A DNA stretch of 64,000 bases from Planctomycetota bacterium (GTDB lineage Bacteria > Planctomycetota > Phycisphaerae > Sedimentisphaerales > Anaerobacaceae): positions 124,001 to 188,000 of the forward strand of contig VRUL01000003.1 in assembly GCA_019456145.1 (NCBI GenBank). Direction: 5' to 3'. Every line of letters begins with the position of its first letter. The stretch's first letter is position 1. Shown here piece by piece: positions 9,509 through 18,441 of the stretch. The notes below the pieces were generated by a model. That model did not search any database, was not told the DNA's origin, and saw only the letters and a program-made list of their open reading frames with translations. The translations under genes and the position numbers were made by a program.

Positions 9509-11584
9509 ATGTTGAGATCTCATTTTGTAATCGTGGCGTTAGGGTGCGTAGCCGTGTGGCACCTGGCAGGTGTGCCGTGCCGGGCAGGTGGCAAGATTAA
9601 AGGAACAGCGGGCGGAATTGAGCGGGGCGCCTCCCTTTTTGCACGGGATGGCTCTCTGCGGGCCTGGACAGTGACCGGACCAAGTGGTTTGTATGAATTC
9701 GGTGGAATCGAGCAGGGACAATATTTCATGCTGCTCAACGGCAGAATTGTTCCTTATGTATCTGTTGAGAACAACAAGACCACCATAGTCGATCAAGCTT
9801 CGCAGCCAAAGCTGGACCTCGAAAAGGAAGTTTGGGGACCCGGACGTGTCCGTTTTGCACAGAGTTTTATCGCTACGGGCACCGCCGTGACCGGCTTTAG
9901 TTTGTGGCGGGCCTCCGGGGACAGTAAACTGCTTGTTTCTTTGTTTGAGGATTCACCTTCGGGCAGACGTATTGCAGGGCCCTTCCAGACAGAAAAGCGG
10001 ATGGTCTGGATATGCGGCAGCGGTCTGCCTGCCGAGTTGTTCCGGACGATACGGGGCAGGAAATATGCCCTTGAGCTTGCCGCCGCGGACGGCAAGCGAT
10101 GGAACCACGGGATGCCGCGAAAGAGCGACGTCTATCCCGGAGGAGTGGCGTACTATGACGGAGTTGAGCATCCGGAAAGTGACCTTGGTATTGAGATCAA
10201 CCAGGCGCAGCCGGGCCTGAAACAGTTCGCCTCTGCCCGAGAAGATTTACACTTCATCGCGGAAGGCCCGGGCTCCGGTGTGTGCAGAGTCGCCGGTCAA
10301 ACATTTATCGCAACGACACCAAATGTGATACAGGCATTCGCCAACTGCGGGGGCTGGGGCGGCGGCGCGGCCGAATTCATTTTCTCCATCCATGAAAACG
10401 GTCCGGGGGGCAGTCAGATTGGGCCTGCGTGTCACGTGAAGATGGTTTGCAATTGGGGCGCCGACGTGGTGTGGTTTGACGATGCGGTTCGGCTCAGAAT
10501 CGGGGAGCAATACTACCTGCAATATCGTCGCGCCGACAACGAGCCCTTCTTTTCTTATCTTTCCAAAGACCGTTACGGGCGGGGCAGGGCTTTTCGCGAC
10601 GGCAAGGAATTGCCTGAGCAGTTCGACCAATTGTTCTACATTCGGGGCGAGCAGGAGCCCGGGAGCGTCATCTATCCGTACAATGTCTCTGTGACAGGGA
10701 TTACGGCCACCGGCGCTACCGTTATTTGGCAGACCGGGACAGCCGGTGACAGCCTTATCCATTATGGAACGGACCACTACGTGAGCAGTCAGGCAGGCTC
10801 CAAAGAAGATCGCGACAAAACTCACAAAGTGGTCTTATCCAGCCTCAAACCTGCGACTGTATACCTGTATCGTGTCTCATCGGATACTCACAAGGAATCG
10901 TCACGGCGCACGTATTCGCGGATATACAGTTTTATGACCACGCCCCGGGGCAGGGACGAGCCTCGCTTTGACAAGCCGAGGGTTACGCCTCCAGTGGCCG
11001 GCTGTAAAGACTGCATAGCGATCGACAATCCCGGTTTCGAGGATGGCACAAAAGGCTGGAGGCGCATAGCCCGTTTAGGCCGGGCCAAGGAACCGCAGAG
11101 ATACGTGCCTGATGCCGAGCCGTTTGGCGCAGCCGGTGCCAGCGTTGACGGATATGAGCCCCACGGCGGTTCGCGGCTGTACGGATGGTCCTATTTTGGC
11201 TCAGAGGACCCAAACTGGCAGGAGCCACGGGAAGACTGGAAGCGGGAGGTGATATTTCAGCGAGTGGCGGTTGAGGCGGGCAGGACGTATCTGTTGACCG
11301 CGTGGCTGCTTACAGGGGACATCGGCAGCGGATGGGGACGCGACTGCCGAATACGCCTTTTAGTCGATGAAAACGACGCAGGTCTGTTGGAGCGGTTCGA
11401 CACCGTCGAACAGGCAAACGTAACTCAATGGTTTGCCACTCAACACCGGTGGATGCCTGTTACACTCCGGTTCAAGGCAAAGGGCGACTACGCGGCAGTC
11501 GGTGCGGAGTTCCTCCAATGGTGGGCGCTGAAAGCCAGCCACCTGTACATCGACGATTTCTCCATCAGACCGCAAGAGCCATGA
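9509..11584 (+). CDS. Secreted fibronectin-III-like/CBM-like protein (paralogue 2)
   Basis: A 691-residue secreted protein starting at the ATG immediately after the stop codon of its upstream paralogue (TAGATG), with GGAG about 9 bases before; the two genes form an operon. The signal peptide is residues 1-26. The order of domains mirrors the first gene: a short regulatory-like fold (SGLYEFGGIEQGQY), two beta segments with GPGGSQIGP-type turns, then an extra fibronectin-III-like or purple-acid-phosphatase-N-like domain (ATGATVIWQTG ... LSSLKPATVYLYRVSS, about 395-475), and a C-terminal CBM4/9-like domain (NPGFEDGTKGWRR ... LYIDDFSI). No catalytic site is seen. Probably a cell-surface or secreted glycan-binding protein. 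Confidence 0.68.
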   Translation: MLRSHFVIVALGCVAVWHLAGVPCRAGGKIKGTAGGIERGASLFARDGSLRAWTVTGPSGLYEFGGIEQGQYFMLLNGRIVPYVSVENNKTTIVDQASQPKLDLEKEVWGPGRVRFAQSFIATGTAVTGFSLWRASGDSKLLVSLFEDSPSGRRIAGPFQTEKRMVWICGSGLPAELFRTIRGRKYALELAAADGKRWNHGMPRKSDVYPGGVAYYDGVEHPESDLGIEINQAQPGLKQFASAREDLHFIAEGPGSGVCRVAGQTFIATTPNVIQAFANCGGWGGGAAEFIFSIHENGPGGSQIGPACHVKMVCNWGADVVWFDDAVRLRIGEQYYLQYRRADNEPFFSYLSKDRYGRGRAFRDGKELPEQFDQLFYIRGEQEPGSVIYPYNVSVTGITATGATVIWQTGTAGDSLIHYGTDHYVSSQAGSKEDRDKTHKVVLSSLKPATVYLYRVSSDTHKESSRRTYSRIYSFMTTPRGRDEPRFDKPRVTPPVAGCKDCIAIDNPGFEDGTKGWRRIARLGRAKEPQRYVPDAEPFGAAGASVDGYEPHGGSRLYGWSYFGSEDPNWQEPREDWKREVIFQRVAVEAGRTYLLTAWLLTGDIGSGWGRDCRIRLLVDENDAGLLERFDTVEQANVTQWFATQHRWMPVTLRFKAKGDYAAVGAEFLQWWALKASHLYIDDFSIRPQEP

Positions 11585-11735
11585 GGGCTGTCCCGGGGCC
11601 GCTTTGCGGAACACTATAAATACCGGTCGTTTCATAGCGCAAGTTCATAAAAATTGCCTTTTGGGCCGAATACCGCAGAAACCACGACATGAAACGATAA
11701 TTAATCCCAAATTCCTTGCATCACAGTTAGGCAGC

Positions 11736-11880
11736 GGGTAAAATTGACATAGAAGATTGCAGCAAGGGACAACATTCGCATCTAAAGAGTACATGTTGGT
11801 TTGGGCCTTCTTGAAAGAAGGGAAAGCGTCATGCACAGAAGAAAGGCATTTACATTAGTTGAGCTTTTGGTGGTGATTGG
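11736..11880 (+). repeat. Pseudopilin leader repeat, copy 1
   Basis: About 145 bases that recur at 13661-13808 with about five substitutions and one 3-base indel. The unit covers some 95 bases of untranslated leader, the ribosome site (GAAGGGAAAG) and the first 17 codons of the pseudopilin gene. A TTGACA hexamer (11744-11749) is conserved in both copies and may be a -35 box; no convincing -10 was found at normal spacing. Conservation of the leader is as high as that of the coding part. Confidence 0.8.
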
Positions 11881-12634
11881 TATTATTGCTCTGCTGATGG
11901 CTATGTTGCTGCCTGCCCTGGAACGGGCGAGAAACCAGGCATATACGATTAAATGTCAATCTAACCTGCATGAATGGAGCCTTATATTACAGATGTACGC
12001 GGACGACAACGAGGGCTATTTCCCCCATGCGCATAAGCAGCCAATGGATGGAAGATGTTGGTGGGATTGGAACTGGATAGACGATTACTCTAACATAGGT
12101 GCCGAGGACATACTTTGTTGCCCTATGGCGACGGAACTGCCCGAGCAAAGCTCAACGGGTGTATATAAATTTTTGGCTTGGGTTTCGAGTTATCCTCCTT
12201 ACCATGTCAGCAGCTATGGTATGAATCTTTTTTGTATTAATTGGAATAAGTGTGATATTATCTCCCCGTTTTCTGGCTCACAGGTTTCTGACTCACAGCA
12301 ATGGAAACACATCGATCATAAAGGCGGAAATAACATACCAGTGTTGTTGGATTGTGTTTTTCCTTTTGCCGGTCCGGTTTTAACTATCGAGCCTCCTATA
12401 TATGAGGAAGTGGCACTCACTCCCGGTAAGGGTTTTCACGCTTTCTGTATAAATCGGCATGATGGTTATATAAACGGTCTATTCATGGATTGGTCTGTCA
12501 GGAAGGTTGGCTTTAAGGAGTTGTGGACGTTGAAGTGGCACCGACAGTTCAACACGTCAAATGAGTGGACCATTGCAGGCGGCGTTAAACCCTCCGACTG
12601 GCCGGAGTGGATGCGAAAGTTTAAAGACTATTGA
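11831..12634 (+). CDS. Type II secretion/pseudopilin-like protein with prepilin leader
   Basis: 267 residues from ATG 11831 (GAAGGGAAAG ribosome site; an in-frame TTG at 11801 is less likely). The leader MHRRKA precedes the prepilin cleavage and methylation site FTLVE, and the following 20 residues are the hydrophobic alpha-helix of pseudopilins; Glu5 of the mature form is present. The C-terminal NRHDGYINGLFMDWSVRK and LKWHRQF blocks are typical of the large planctomycete family of such proteins, many per genome. The family is probably processed by a prepilin peptidase and assembled by a type II secretion-like machine, none of which lies here. A truncated second copy of its 5' end lies at 13662-13848. 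It appears monocistronic. Confidence 0.9.
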   Translation: MHRRKAFTLVELLVVIGIIALLMAMLLPALERARNQAYTIKCQSNLHEWSLILQMYADDNEGYFPHAHKQPMDGRCWWDWNWIDDYSNIGAEDILCCPMATELPEQSSTGVYKFLAWVSSYPPYHVSSYGMNLFCINWNKCDIISPFSGSQVSDSQQWKHIDHKGGNNIPVLLDCVFPFAGPVLTIEPPIYEEVALTPGKGFHAFCINRHDGYINGLFMDWSVRKVGFKELWTLKWHRQFNTSNEWTIAGGVKPSDWPEWMRKFKDY

Positions 12635-12711
12635 TGCGGGAAACAGGGTCATATAAATCGATTAATTCCACATAGAATTGTAAGGCACAAAAGTGTTTCA
12701 AACGGCGTTAA

Positions 12712-13482
12712 ATGGAAAATACCAAATATACATGCGGAGGTAACCAAATAGCTAATAAACTGTTCACCAATAGTACACGCACCATCAGTATATCCCTTCT
12801 GGTCTTGGTCTCCACGGTTTTGGCCGGCTGCATGAGTATTCATACGGCCGCCCGTGCGGGAAATCTGGGCGAGGTGAAAAGGCAACTGGCCTGGGGCGTA
12901 AACCCAAACACAAGAACCTTCTGGTACTTAAACACGCCTTTACATGGGGCCTCCGCCTATGGGCGCATAAGAGTGGTCAAACTGCTTTTGGCCAAAGGAG
13001 CTGATGTAAATAAAGGCAACGAAGGTAGCAAAAGGCCACTACATTATGCAGCCCGCCATGGCCATACTAAAGTAATGAAGATACTCTTAGAACATGGTGC
13101 CAAAGTAACGGCCAAAGACAAGAGTGGGTGGATAACACCAGGTTGGAAAACTCCGTTAAAATCCGCAGCGGGAAACGGCCAAATTGAAGCGGCCAAGCTA
13201 CTTCTGGCCTATGGGGCAGATATTAACGAGCCATCTGGTGGAACACGAGACACTCCTCTATACTCGGCGGTTTTTTACAATCAGATTGAAATGGTAATAT
13301 TCCTATTAGCTAATGGGGCTAATGTCAATATTAAAAGTCAAGGCTGTACCGCGCTTCATCTATCGTATCAGAAGAAGTATGAGGAAATCGCTCGAGTCTT
13401 ATTAGAACATGGAGCTGATCCTAATATTGAGTGCCGGGGTTATAAAATACCACAATCTTTTCTTAGGCAACTTCACAAGTGA
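12712..13482 (+). CDS. Ankyrin-repeat lipoprotein
   Basis: A 256-residue protein with a lipoprotein signal (hydrophobic residues about 26-39 ending in LAGC, Cys 40) followed by five to six ankyrin repeats of about 33 residues, recognisable by TPLHGAS, PLHYAARHGH, LLLAKGADVN, LLEHGAKV, LLLAYGADIN, LLEHGADPN. It is likely exported, lipidated and engaged in protein binding in the periplasm or at the outer membrane. The start is unsettled: ATG 12712 has no visible ribosome site, while a perfect GGAGGT lies inside the frame at 12736-12741 with only non-standard codons (CTG) at the right distance, so a shorter N-terminus is possible. It sits between the full pseudopilin gene and the truncated pilin copy. 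Confidence 0.82.
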   Translation: MENTKYTCGGNQIANKLFTNSTRTISISLLVLVSTVLAGCMSIHTAARAGNLGEVKRQLAWGVNPNTRTFWYLNTPLHGASAYGRIRVVKLLLAKGADVNKGNEGSKRPLHYAARHGHTKVMKILLEHGAKVTAKDKSGWITPGWKTPLKSAAGNGQIEAAKLLLAYGADINEPSGGTRDTPLYSAVFYNQIEMVIFLLANGANVNIKSQGCTALHLSYQKKYEEIARVLLEHGADPNIECRGYKIPQSFLRQLHK

Positions 13483-13661
13483 TGGGTTGAATATCCATAT
13501 ATATCTAATAAGAACTGTCAACACTATGCAACCAGGTATTGACCAATAATGCAGGAAAATACCGGTTTTTTCGGTGTTCGCCGATTGCAGGGCCCGTTCA
13601 GTACGTTTTCCCTGAGCACCATAATTTTGGAGTAAAATGCTTGCATTACGGAAATGGGGCA

Positions 13662-13848
13662 GGTAAAATTGACATAGAAGATTGCAGCAAGGGAAAACAT
13701 TCGCATCTAAAGAGTAAATGTTGGTTTGGGCCTTCTTGAAGATAGAAGGGAAAGCGTCATGCACAGAAGAAAGGCATTTACGCTAATTGAGCTTTTGGTG
13801 GTGATTGGGAATATTCGGTTTCAACGCCCCGGTTGTACAGCCGGATGA
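13662..13848 (+). pseudogene. Truncated pseudopilin copy (leader plus first 17 codons)
   Basis: Bases 13662-13808 repeat the leader and start of the pseudopilin gene at 11736-11880. The frame begins at ATG 13759 with MHRRKAFTLIELLVVIG, then loses similarity and ends at TGA 13846-13848 after 29 residues. It keeps the prepilin cleavage site and ribosome site but has no body, so it is probably a deletion remnant of a second pilin gene or a partial duplication. The minus-strand response regulator gene begins only 28 bases from its end. Whether it is transcribed is unknown. Confidence 0.8.
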
Positions 13849-13875
13849 TCTTACAGTAATTACTCGAATGAGTTG

Positions 13876-14283
13876 TCATTGCTTATCAGGTTTTTTTGTC
13901 AGCAGCTTTTCGACTTCTTTGAGTAAGGTGTCCGGTTCTATCGGCTTCTCGTGGAATTCATCTACGGGACACCATGTCGGATCGCCGGCAGTAGCTTTGA
14001 AGTCTATTCCGGTTTTATTCTTGATCCCTGTGAGCATCAGAATAGGTATATTTTGGTACTCGTTGTTTTTCTTCAGGTCTCTTGCCATGTCAAAACCATC
14101 TGTCCATGAATCCATCATAACATCTAATATGATTAAATCCGGTTTCTCAGCCCTGATTTTCTCCATAGCTTCTGTTACACCGGGAGCTGTAGCAACATTA
14201 TACCGGCTGTGTTCCAAAATAACCTTCAATGAATCTCTAATGTCCCGGTCATCATCCACAATCAAAATCTTTGCATTTTCCAT
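13876..14283 (-). CDS. Stand-alone response regulator (receiver domain)
   Basis: A 135-residue single-domain receiver protein of two-component systems. The acidic pocket is Asp10-Asp11-Asp12 (ILIVDDD), the phosphoacceptor Asp54 lies in LIILDVMMD, the switch Thr85 in MLTG, and Lys113 in HEKPIEP. There is no output domain, so it would act by protein contacts or in a phosphorelay, like CheY or Spo0F. The insertion between beta4 and beta5 (about 86-108) is longer than usual. AAGG lies 8 bases before the ATG. No histidine kinase is nearby. Confidence 0.9.
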   Translation of the reverse strand: MENAKILIVDDDRDIRDSLKVILEHSRYNVATAPGVTEAMEKIRAEKPDLIILDVMMDSWTDGFDMARDLKKNNEYQNIPILMLTGIKNKTGIDFKATAGDPTWCPVDEFHEKPIEPDTLLKEVEKLLTKKPDKQ

Positions 14284-14541
14284 AATTTGCCTTGTAAGAA
14301 TTAACCGAATATTTCCGGTTATACGATTTTATTTGCTTTCCTTCCAGCGCAAAAATTCACTCTCATAATGCTACAAATACAGGGAGGTTACGTCAAGGAA
14401 TATCTGCCGTATGAGACCGGTGGCAATTGTTTGTGATCTACGCAAAAACCTGGTGCACTTTAGTGCACCGCCTGTTCCCGGGGCAGAAGTGATTGACAAG
14501 GCTGGGAAGAAGTCATTCTATTATAACAAATTAAAACTAAA
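14284..14541. other. Intergenic spacer with a hairpin
   Basis: Spacer between the regulator gene start and the tRNA fragment. A perfect 7-base stem with 4-base loop lies at 14452-14469 (GGTGCAC, TTTA, GTGCACC). It lacks a T-tract and could be an operator or a remnant. Nothing else is supported. Confidence 0.4.
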
Positions 14542-14580
14542 ACGCCCGTAGCTCAGTTGGACAGAGCACGGATTTCTAAT
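14542..14580 (+). tRNA. 5' half of a tRNA-Arg(TCT) gene (truncated)
   Basis: Bases 14542-14580 match the 5' part of a bacterial tRNA: acceptor strand ACGCCCG, TA at positions 8-9, D-arm GCTC...GAGC with AGTTGGACA loop, then ACGGA and the anticodon loop TTTCTAA (anticodon TCT, arginine) plus one base. The expected 3' half (variable loop, GGTTCGA T-arm, acceptor) is absent from the next 400 bases, so the gene cannot be functional. One base is also missing between the D-stem and the anticodon stem. The break just after the anticodon loop is where some integrases recombine, so this may be debris of an integration or excision event. Confidence 0.7.
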
Positions 14581-14708
14581 TTGTTTTGCTGGTTTATAAC
14601 CTCTTATCTCACCACACCTTACAACGGCAAAGATGGCTTTATGCAGTGAAATAGTAGTCTGGCCGTAGGTGAGTAGTAGTTCAATAGAACATTGTTGGTA
14701 CGCATAAA

Positions 14709-14897
14709 TAGTTTTTAGCAGAAACCATTCAGACTGCACTGGCCTGGAATGAACGTCAACAAAGAGAAATGGATGAATTGACGAGGAAAGGCTTTGCAAA
14801 GTTTCCTTCCTGGGATGACACTGTCGATAAAACTGCTAACGAACTCAAGCTTGCTGTTGAGAGAAGTAATCTCAAAGAAACTGGCGCCGGTGACTGA
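14709..14897 (+). pseudogene. Short coding remnant next to the tRNA half
   Basis: After an in-frame TAG (14709-14711) the plus strand is open to a TGA at 14895-14897 and reads as plausible protein: TALAWNERQQREMDEL, then KFPSWDDTVDKTANELK, with an ATG at 14769 giving 42 residues. Composition is charged and helical, unlike random translation, but no start with a ribosome site exists and I recognise no family. It may be the C-terminal end of a gene carried by a lost mobile element, given the tRNA half 130 bases upstream. The rest of 14581-14928 shows nothing else. Confidence 0.3.
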
Positions 14898-14928
14898 CTC
14901 AGCCGGCAATAAACACCGTACAGCTCAA

Positions 14929-16461
14929 TCACAACACTTCATAAATAATTAACCTGTATTTTCTCCTCCGCTTATCAACCCATAACACCCGCTTTTTTTG
15001 CACAATTCTTCCGACTTTCAATTTCTCATTTTTATTCTTCAGAAAGCTCACAATATAGTCGAACCCTTCGGAAGCATTCTCACTCTCACTGACTGTGTCT
15101 CGTTCCGCATAAAAACCTATTCGACCATCCGGCACAGCGATTAAGTCTTCGTTAGTAGTGTTCTCCTCTAACCACTTGGCAGCATCCCTGTAACTTTGCT
15201 TTTTCATACGTATAGGTCTTATCAATTTAGGCAAACAAATGGCCCCGCCAATTGTCAACAAGATAAAAAACCATCGCCGTGAATTTAGAGCAGCTTCTGA
15301 GCGGCTCTGTGAATTTCTGCTTCCCAGCCAGTTGCCCAGCACTTCCAAACCGGTCACAACATAGAAAATCAGAAGCACAACAAGCGGCATACAATTTCTC
15401 CTGTCTATGTATCCATAGCTGCAATATAGTAGAATCATGATAATAACATTAAATACTATAAAAGCAGGCACAAAAAACCTCTCTATGTCTGTTGACCCGG
15501 ATCGTTTGCGGAAACGGCAATAAATGCCAAGCAGCAGTGCCGGCACAAAAAAGTGCATCAAATTATCACTAATTTTTTCGATGAGCTCGCCGATCGCTTT
15601 TGTTATGTTTCCGAGTGAACTCATAATGATATAAATACGGTTGTGACTCTCAACGTCTTTTTCCGATTGAATCTGAAAAAAAGAAGTGACATATTCTTTA
15701 GAAAAATCGATAAGCTCTTCCAATTTAGGCGGGGTGATTCTTTCTGCTTCTATTACATAGAGGATTGTGGGAAGAACAAATCCAATTAGAAGAACGAATA
15801 ACGCGCAGAGTAGTCTGGATCTGTTCATTTTACATTTTGGCTTGAGAAATCTAACCAATAGCCATAGAACTCCATAAATAATCAATTGCGCACATTCAGG
15901 CCGAATTATAAATCCAAGCCCTGCAAGCAGACCGACCATTCCAAAAGTCCACCATTTGCCTTGTTCGGCACCCCAAAGCAAAAACAGAAAACCCGCGGCC
16001 AAAAACAGAATATGCGGCCAATCTCTCAATGCGTCACTTCCATACTGTGCAGGATAAGGGAGTATTATCAGGATAAGAATTGCCCAGAAGCTTTTCCTGC
16101 TCCCAACTAAAAGCTTTCCCAGAAAATATAAAGGAATTAGAGCGATTAATCTGCATAACAACGTTACGCTTTGAGCAGTATATATCCAAGTAAACACTGA
16201 TGAGCTGTTAGTGAATAACATGGCAAATTTATGGGCTAAAAAAATAAGATATGGATAGCCCGGAGGGTGTAACTTCACAATACTGCCTGGATCACTTGAA
16301 AGTTTTTGTGCCCGCTCAATATAATAAACACCGTCTTCGGCGATAAGGACAGTTGTGGCAATTAAGTAAACTCCGAGCACAGATGCGATAAAGATGAGAA
16401 TAAGTATGTTGACGATATCGTCTTTATGTTCTTCAGATTTGGCTTCTAATCCGGCAGCCAT
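14929..16461 (-). CDS. ArnT/PMT-like membrane glycosyltransferase (GT-C fold)
   Basis: 510 residues starting at ATG 16461 (a TTG one codon upstream is not needed). About ten to twelve membrane segments cover residues 18-400. The first periplasmic loop carries the acidic motif AEDGVYYIERAQ (about 42-53) expected for GT-C enzymes of the ArnT/PMT_2 type, followed by HPPGYPY. The C-terminal soluble part (about 410-510) is periplasmic in relatives. These enzymes move a sugar from a polyprenyl-phosphate donor to lipid, protein or glycan on the outer face of the inner membrane. The gene lies on the minus strand, divergent from the glycan locus with 1.2 kb between. Acceptor unknown. Confidence 0.78.
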   Translation of the reverse strand: MAAGLEAKSEEHKDDIVNILILIFIASVLGVYLIATTVLIAEDGVYYIERAQKLSSDPGSIVKLHPPGYPYLIFLAHKFAMLFTNSSSVFTWIYTAQSVTLLCRLIALIPLYFLGKLLVGSRKSFWAILILIILPYPAQYGSDALRDWPHILFLAAGFLFLLWGAEQGKWWTFGMVGLLAGLGFIIRPECAQLIIYGVLWLLVRFLKPKCKMNRSRLLCALFVLLIGFVLPTILYVIEAERITPPKLEELIDFSKEYVTSFFQIQSEKDVESHNRIYIIMSSLGNITKAIGELIEKISDNLMHFFVPALLLGIYCRFRKRSGSTDIERFFVPAFIVFNVIIMILLYCSYGYIDRRNCMPLVVLLIFYVVTGLEVLGNWLGSRNSQSRSEAALNSRRWFFILLTIGGAICLPKLIRPIRMKKQSYRDAAKWLEENTTNEDLIAVPDGRIGFYAERDTVSESENASEGFDYIVSFLKNKNEKLKVGRIVQKKRVLWVDKRRRKYRLIIYEVL

Positions 16462-17542
16462 CAAATCTCATCCGTGATAATTCAGAAAACAGTTTGTATA
16501 AATGATATAGATAAGCCCTGACAGTCTCAAGATAACCCGCAACCTTCTAACTTGCAACAAATTTTTGTGGTAGTTGCGATTGTGAAAAATTGTAATTCTT
16601 AACGACAGTTATTTTTTACAATACCTAAGATTATAAGCTTAGGGACAGCGGGTAGCTTTTGCTATGTATCTTTCTGGCAAAGACTTATCGATCTTCCTTA
16701 CATCACAAATCGCTTTCAAACTAAGCCAGACTATCATTCCAGACAAATTTCACTTGACTATTGGCCTCTTATAGGCAAAAATCCTTTGGAATCTATGGAG
16801 TGAAAAATGAACAGGATTTTTGGGCTAATAATCCAGTCGGTGTCGAATGGAGTCGCTCCCCGGGAGGGGATTCTCGTCATAAGCAAGTTATGTAAAAAAC
16901 ATGGAGAATTGTTCCAGACAGGGCCTACGTACTTTTTTACATCATAAGGATGCTTAGAGTGTTTTTTTCAAGGATGGAAAGCCGACGAATGGATGACATA
17001 CAAGTCGAAAAATCGGGGGCAACCATCCATCACAAATACCATCAGTCAGTAAGAATGTTCGCTCTGCGAGACTACCATTTATCTGAGAAGGTATCTGAAA
17101 ATATAATGAGTAATACAGCGAGGGGGCATGGAAGATGATAAACTGCGGATTCTTGTGAGGTTTCTCAAACCAGAGTTCCACAAACTTGAAGAACTGTACG
17201 TGTTTGATATGACTATGAAATTATAAAAGAACTCAATCCGGCGGGTGTAATAAAGGCCCTGATTGGCAGACTTTGAGAGAGGTTGGATGTAAAGAAGGAT
17301 CTGAGTAGAAAAACAAGTGGATTGGGAGTTGTTCTTTGTATCTTATTGGGCTTTTCTTAGCTGCCTGATAACAAAACTATTTTTTTATTCAAAGGGTTAT
17401 ATTGCAACCCACGGGGACGGAGTTTGTTCATATAACAGCGAGAACTATATGCCAGAGAGCAAGATGATTTCAACTACTGACAGCACAGGTTAGTTTTAGG
17501 GATTCATAAATGCTTATAAGACAAAAGAGCAGTTAGTGCCTT
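16462..17542 (+). pseudogene. Spacer holding probable decayed coding segments
   Basis: No intact gene, but three start-less stretches read as plausible protein. 16603-16803: contains SFWQRLIDLPYITNRFQ and LDYWPLIGKNP. 16800-16895: GTG-started KNEQDFWANNPVGVEWS, like the N-terminus of some SAM-dependent methyltransferases in polysaccharide loci. 17305-17493: DWELFFVSYWAFLSCL, then YIATHGDGVCSYNSENY. Between them frames shift and stops accumulate (for example 17128-17225). I read this as debris of one or two old genes, possibly a methyltransferase. The evidence is weak: it rests on the look of the peptides. No promoter for the downstream glycan locus was clear. Confidence 0.3.
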
Positions 17543-17701
17543 AGAGCCTATAACAAAATGAATCTGTATTCAAGCGGCTTGTTTTTCGTCCTGACGGCGT
17601 CAGGCTGCATCGACAATGCTTTGGTATTGCCTGTTTCGCCTTCCTTGCAGGACGAAAAAACGCTCGCTTTCGGTACAACGATTCATTTTGTTAGAGACTC
17701 T
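17543..17701. repeat. MITE-like palindromic element, copy A
   Basis: A 159-base element bounded by 18-base terminal inverted repeats, AGAGCCTATAACAAAATG at 17543-17560 and the complement of AGAGTCTCTAACAAAATG at 17684-17701 (16 of 18 match). Inner arms also pair (GTTTTTCGTCCTG against CAGGACGAAAAAAC), so the unit can fold into a long hairpin. A related 185-base element is at 19854-20038. No transposase is encoded. It ends 22 bases before the first neuA-like gene and must therefore contain or border its promoter. Confidence 0.75.
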
Positions 17702-17723
17702 TAGGAATTCTGGAATAGAGTTA

Positions 17724-18434
17724 ATGAAGAAAAGTTCATGTTTTACCCTCGGTCTTATTCCGGCAAGAGGTGGGTCTAAAGGGATAAGAAGGAAAAATAC
17801 AAGATACCTATCAGGAAAACCTTTGATAGCTTATTCTATTGAGTGCGGATTAGCCTGTCCATCTATAGACAAGGTGGTGGTTTCTACAGACAACCGGGAA
17901 ATTGCAGAAATCTCAAGGGATTTGGGCGCTGAGGTACCTTTTATGAGGCCGTCAGAACTGGCGCAGGATGAAACACCGATGCTGCAAGTAATGCAACATG
18001 CTTTAGAGACTGCTGAAAATATTTATCATAAAAAAGTCGATACTTTAGTATTATTACAACCAACCAGTCCACTCAGGAAAGTATCTGATATAGAAGAGTC
18101 TCTATTAATATATCTACAAGACAAAGATTGCCAGGCAGTAATATCAGGACGTACAGCTCATTTCAATCCTTATTTTAATATGGCATGTTTGGAAGAGGGG
18201 TATGTTCAATTAGCGATTCCTCCAAGTGAAGATATAGGCAGTCGTCAAAAATGTCCTGTTGTATATGATCTGGATGGTACGGTGTGGATATATTCAAGAG
18301 AGGCACTGATGGATATAAAAAAAAGAATCCCTCCTCGTACTCGACTTTTTGAGGTCCCTGAGGAAAGGGTAATCGAAATAGATACGGAGTTGGATTTTAA
18401 AATTGCTGAAATTTTAATGTCGCAGGATTTTTGA
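17724..18434 (+). CDS. neuA: Acylneuraminate cytidylyltransferase-like (CMP-nonulosonate synthetase 1)
   Basis: 236 residues from ATG 17724 (earlier in-frame codons lie in the palindromic element). The NeuA fingerprint is clear: LGLIPARGGSKGIRRKN near the N-terminus (nucleotide-binding loop), DKVVVSTD, VPFMRPSELAQDE and LLQPTSPLR. The enzyme transfers CMP from CTP to a nonulosonic acid such as sialic, legionaminic or pseudaminic acid, making the donor for glycosyl transfer; which acid cannot be told. It is the first gene of the glycan locus, 7 bases before a cobalamin radical SAM gene. Two more NeuA-like genes (27065, 56490) and a KdsB-like gene (50070) follow. Length is normal for a one-domain bacterial NeuA. 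Confidence 0.92.
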   Translation: MKKSSCFTLGLIPARGGSKGIRRKNTRYLSGKPLIAYSIECGLACPSIDKVVVSTDNREIAEISRDLGAEVPFMRPSELAQDETPMLQVMQHALETAENIYHKKVDTLVLLQPTSPLRKVSDIEESLLIYLQDKDCQAVISGRTAHFNPYFNMACLEEGYVQLAIPPSEDIGSRQKCPVVYDLDGTVWIYSREALMDIKKRIPPRTRLFEVPEERVIEIDTELDFKIAEILMSQDF

Positions 18435-18441
18435 CATAATA

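Noticed and set aside
14542-14928. tRNA-Arg with a group I intron in the anticodon loop
   Set aside because: No 3' exon with a GGTTCGA T-arm and acceptor strand was found downstream before the next gene.
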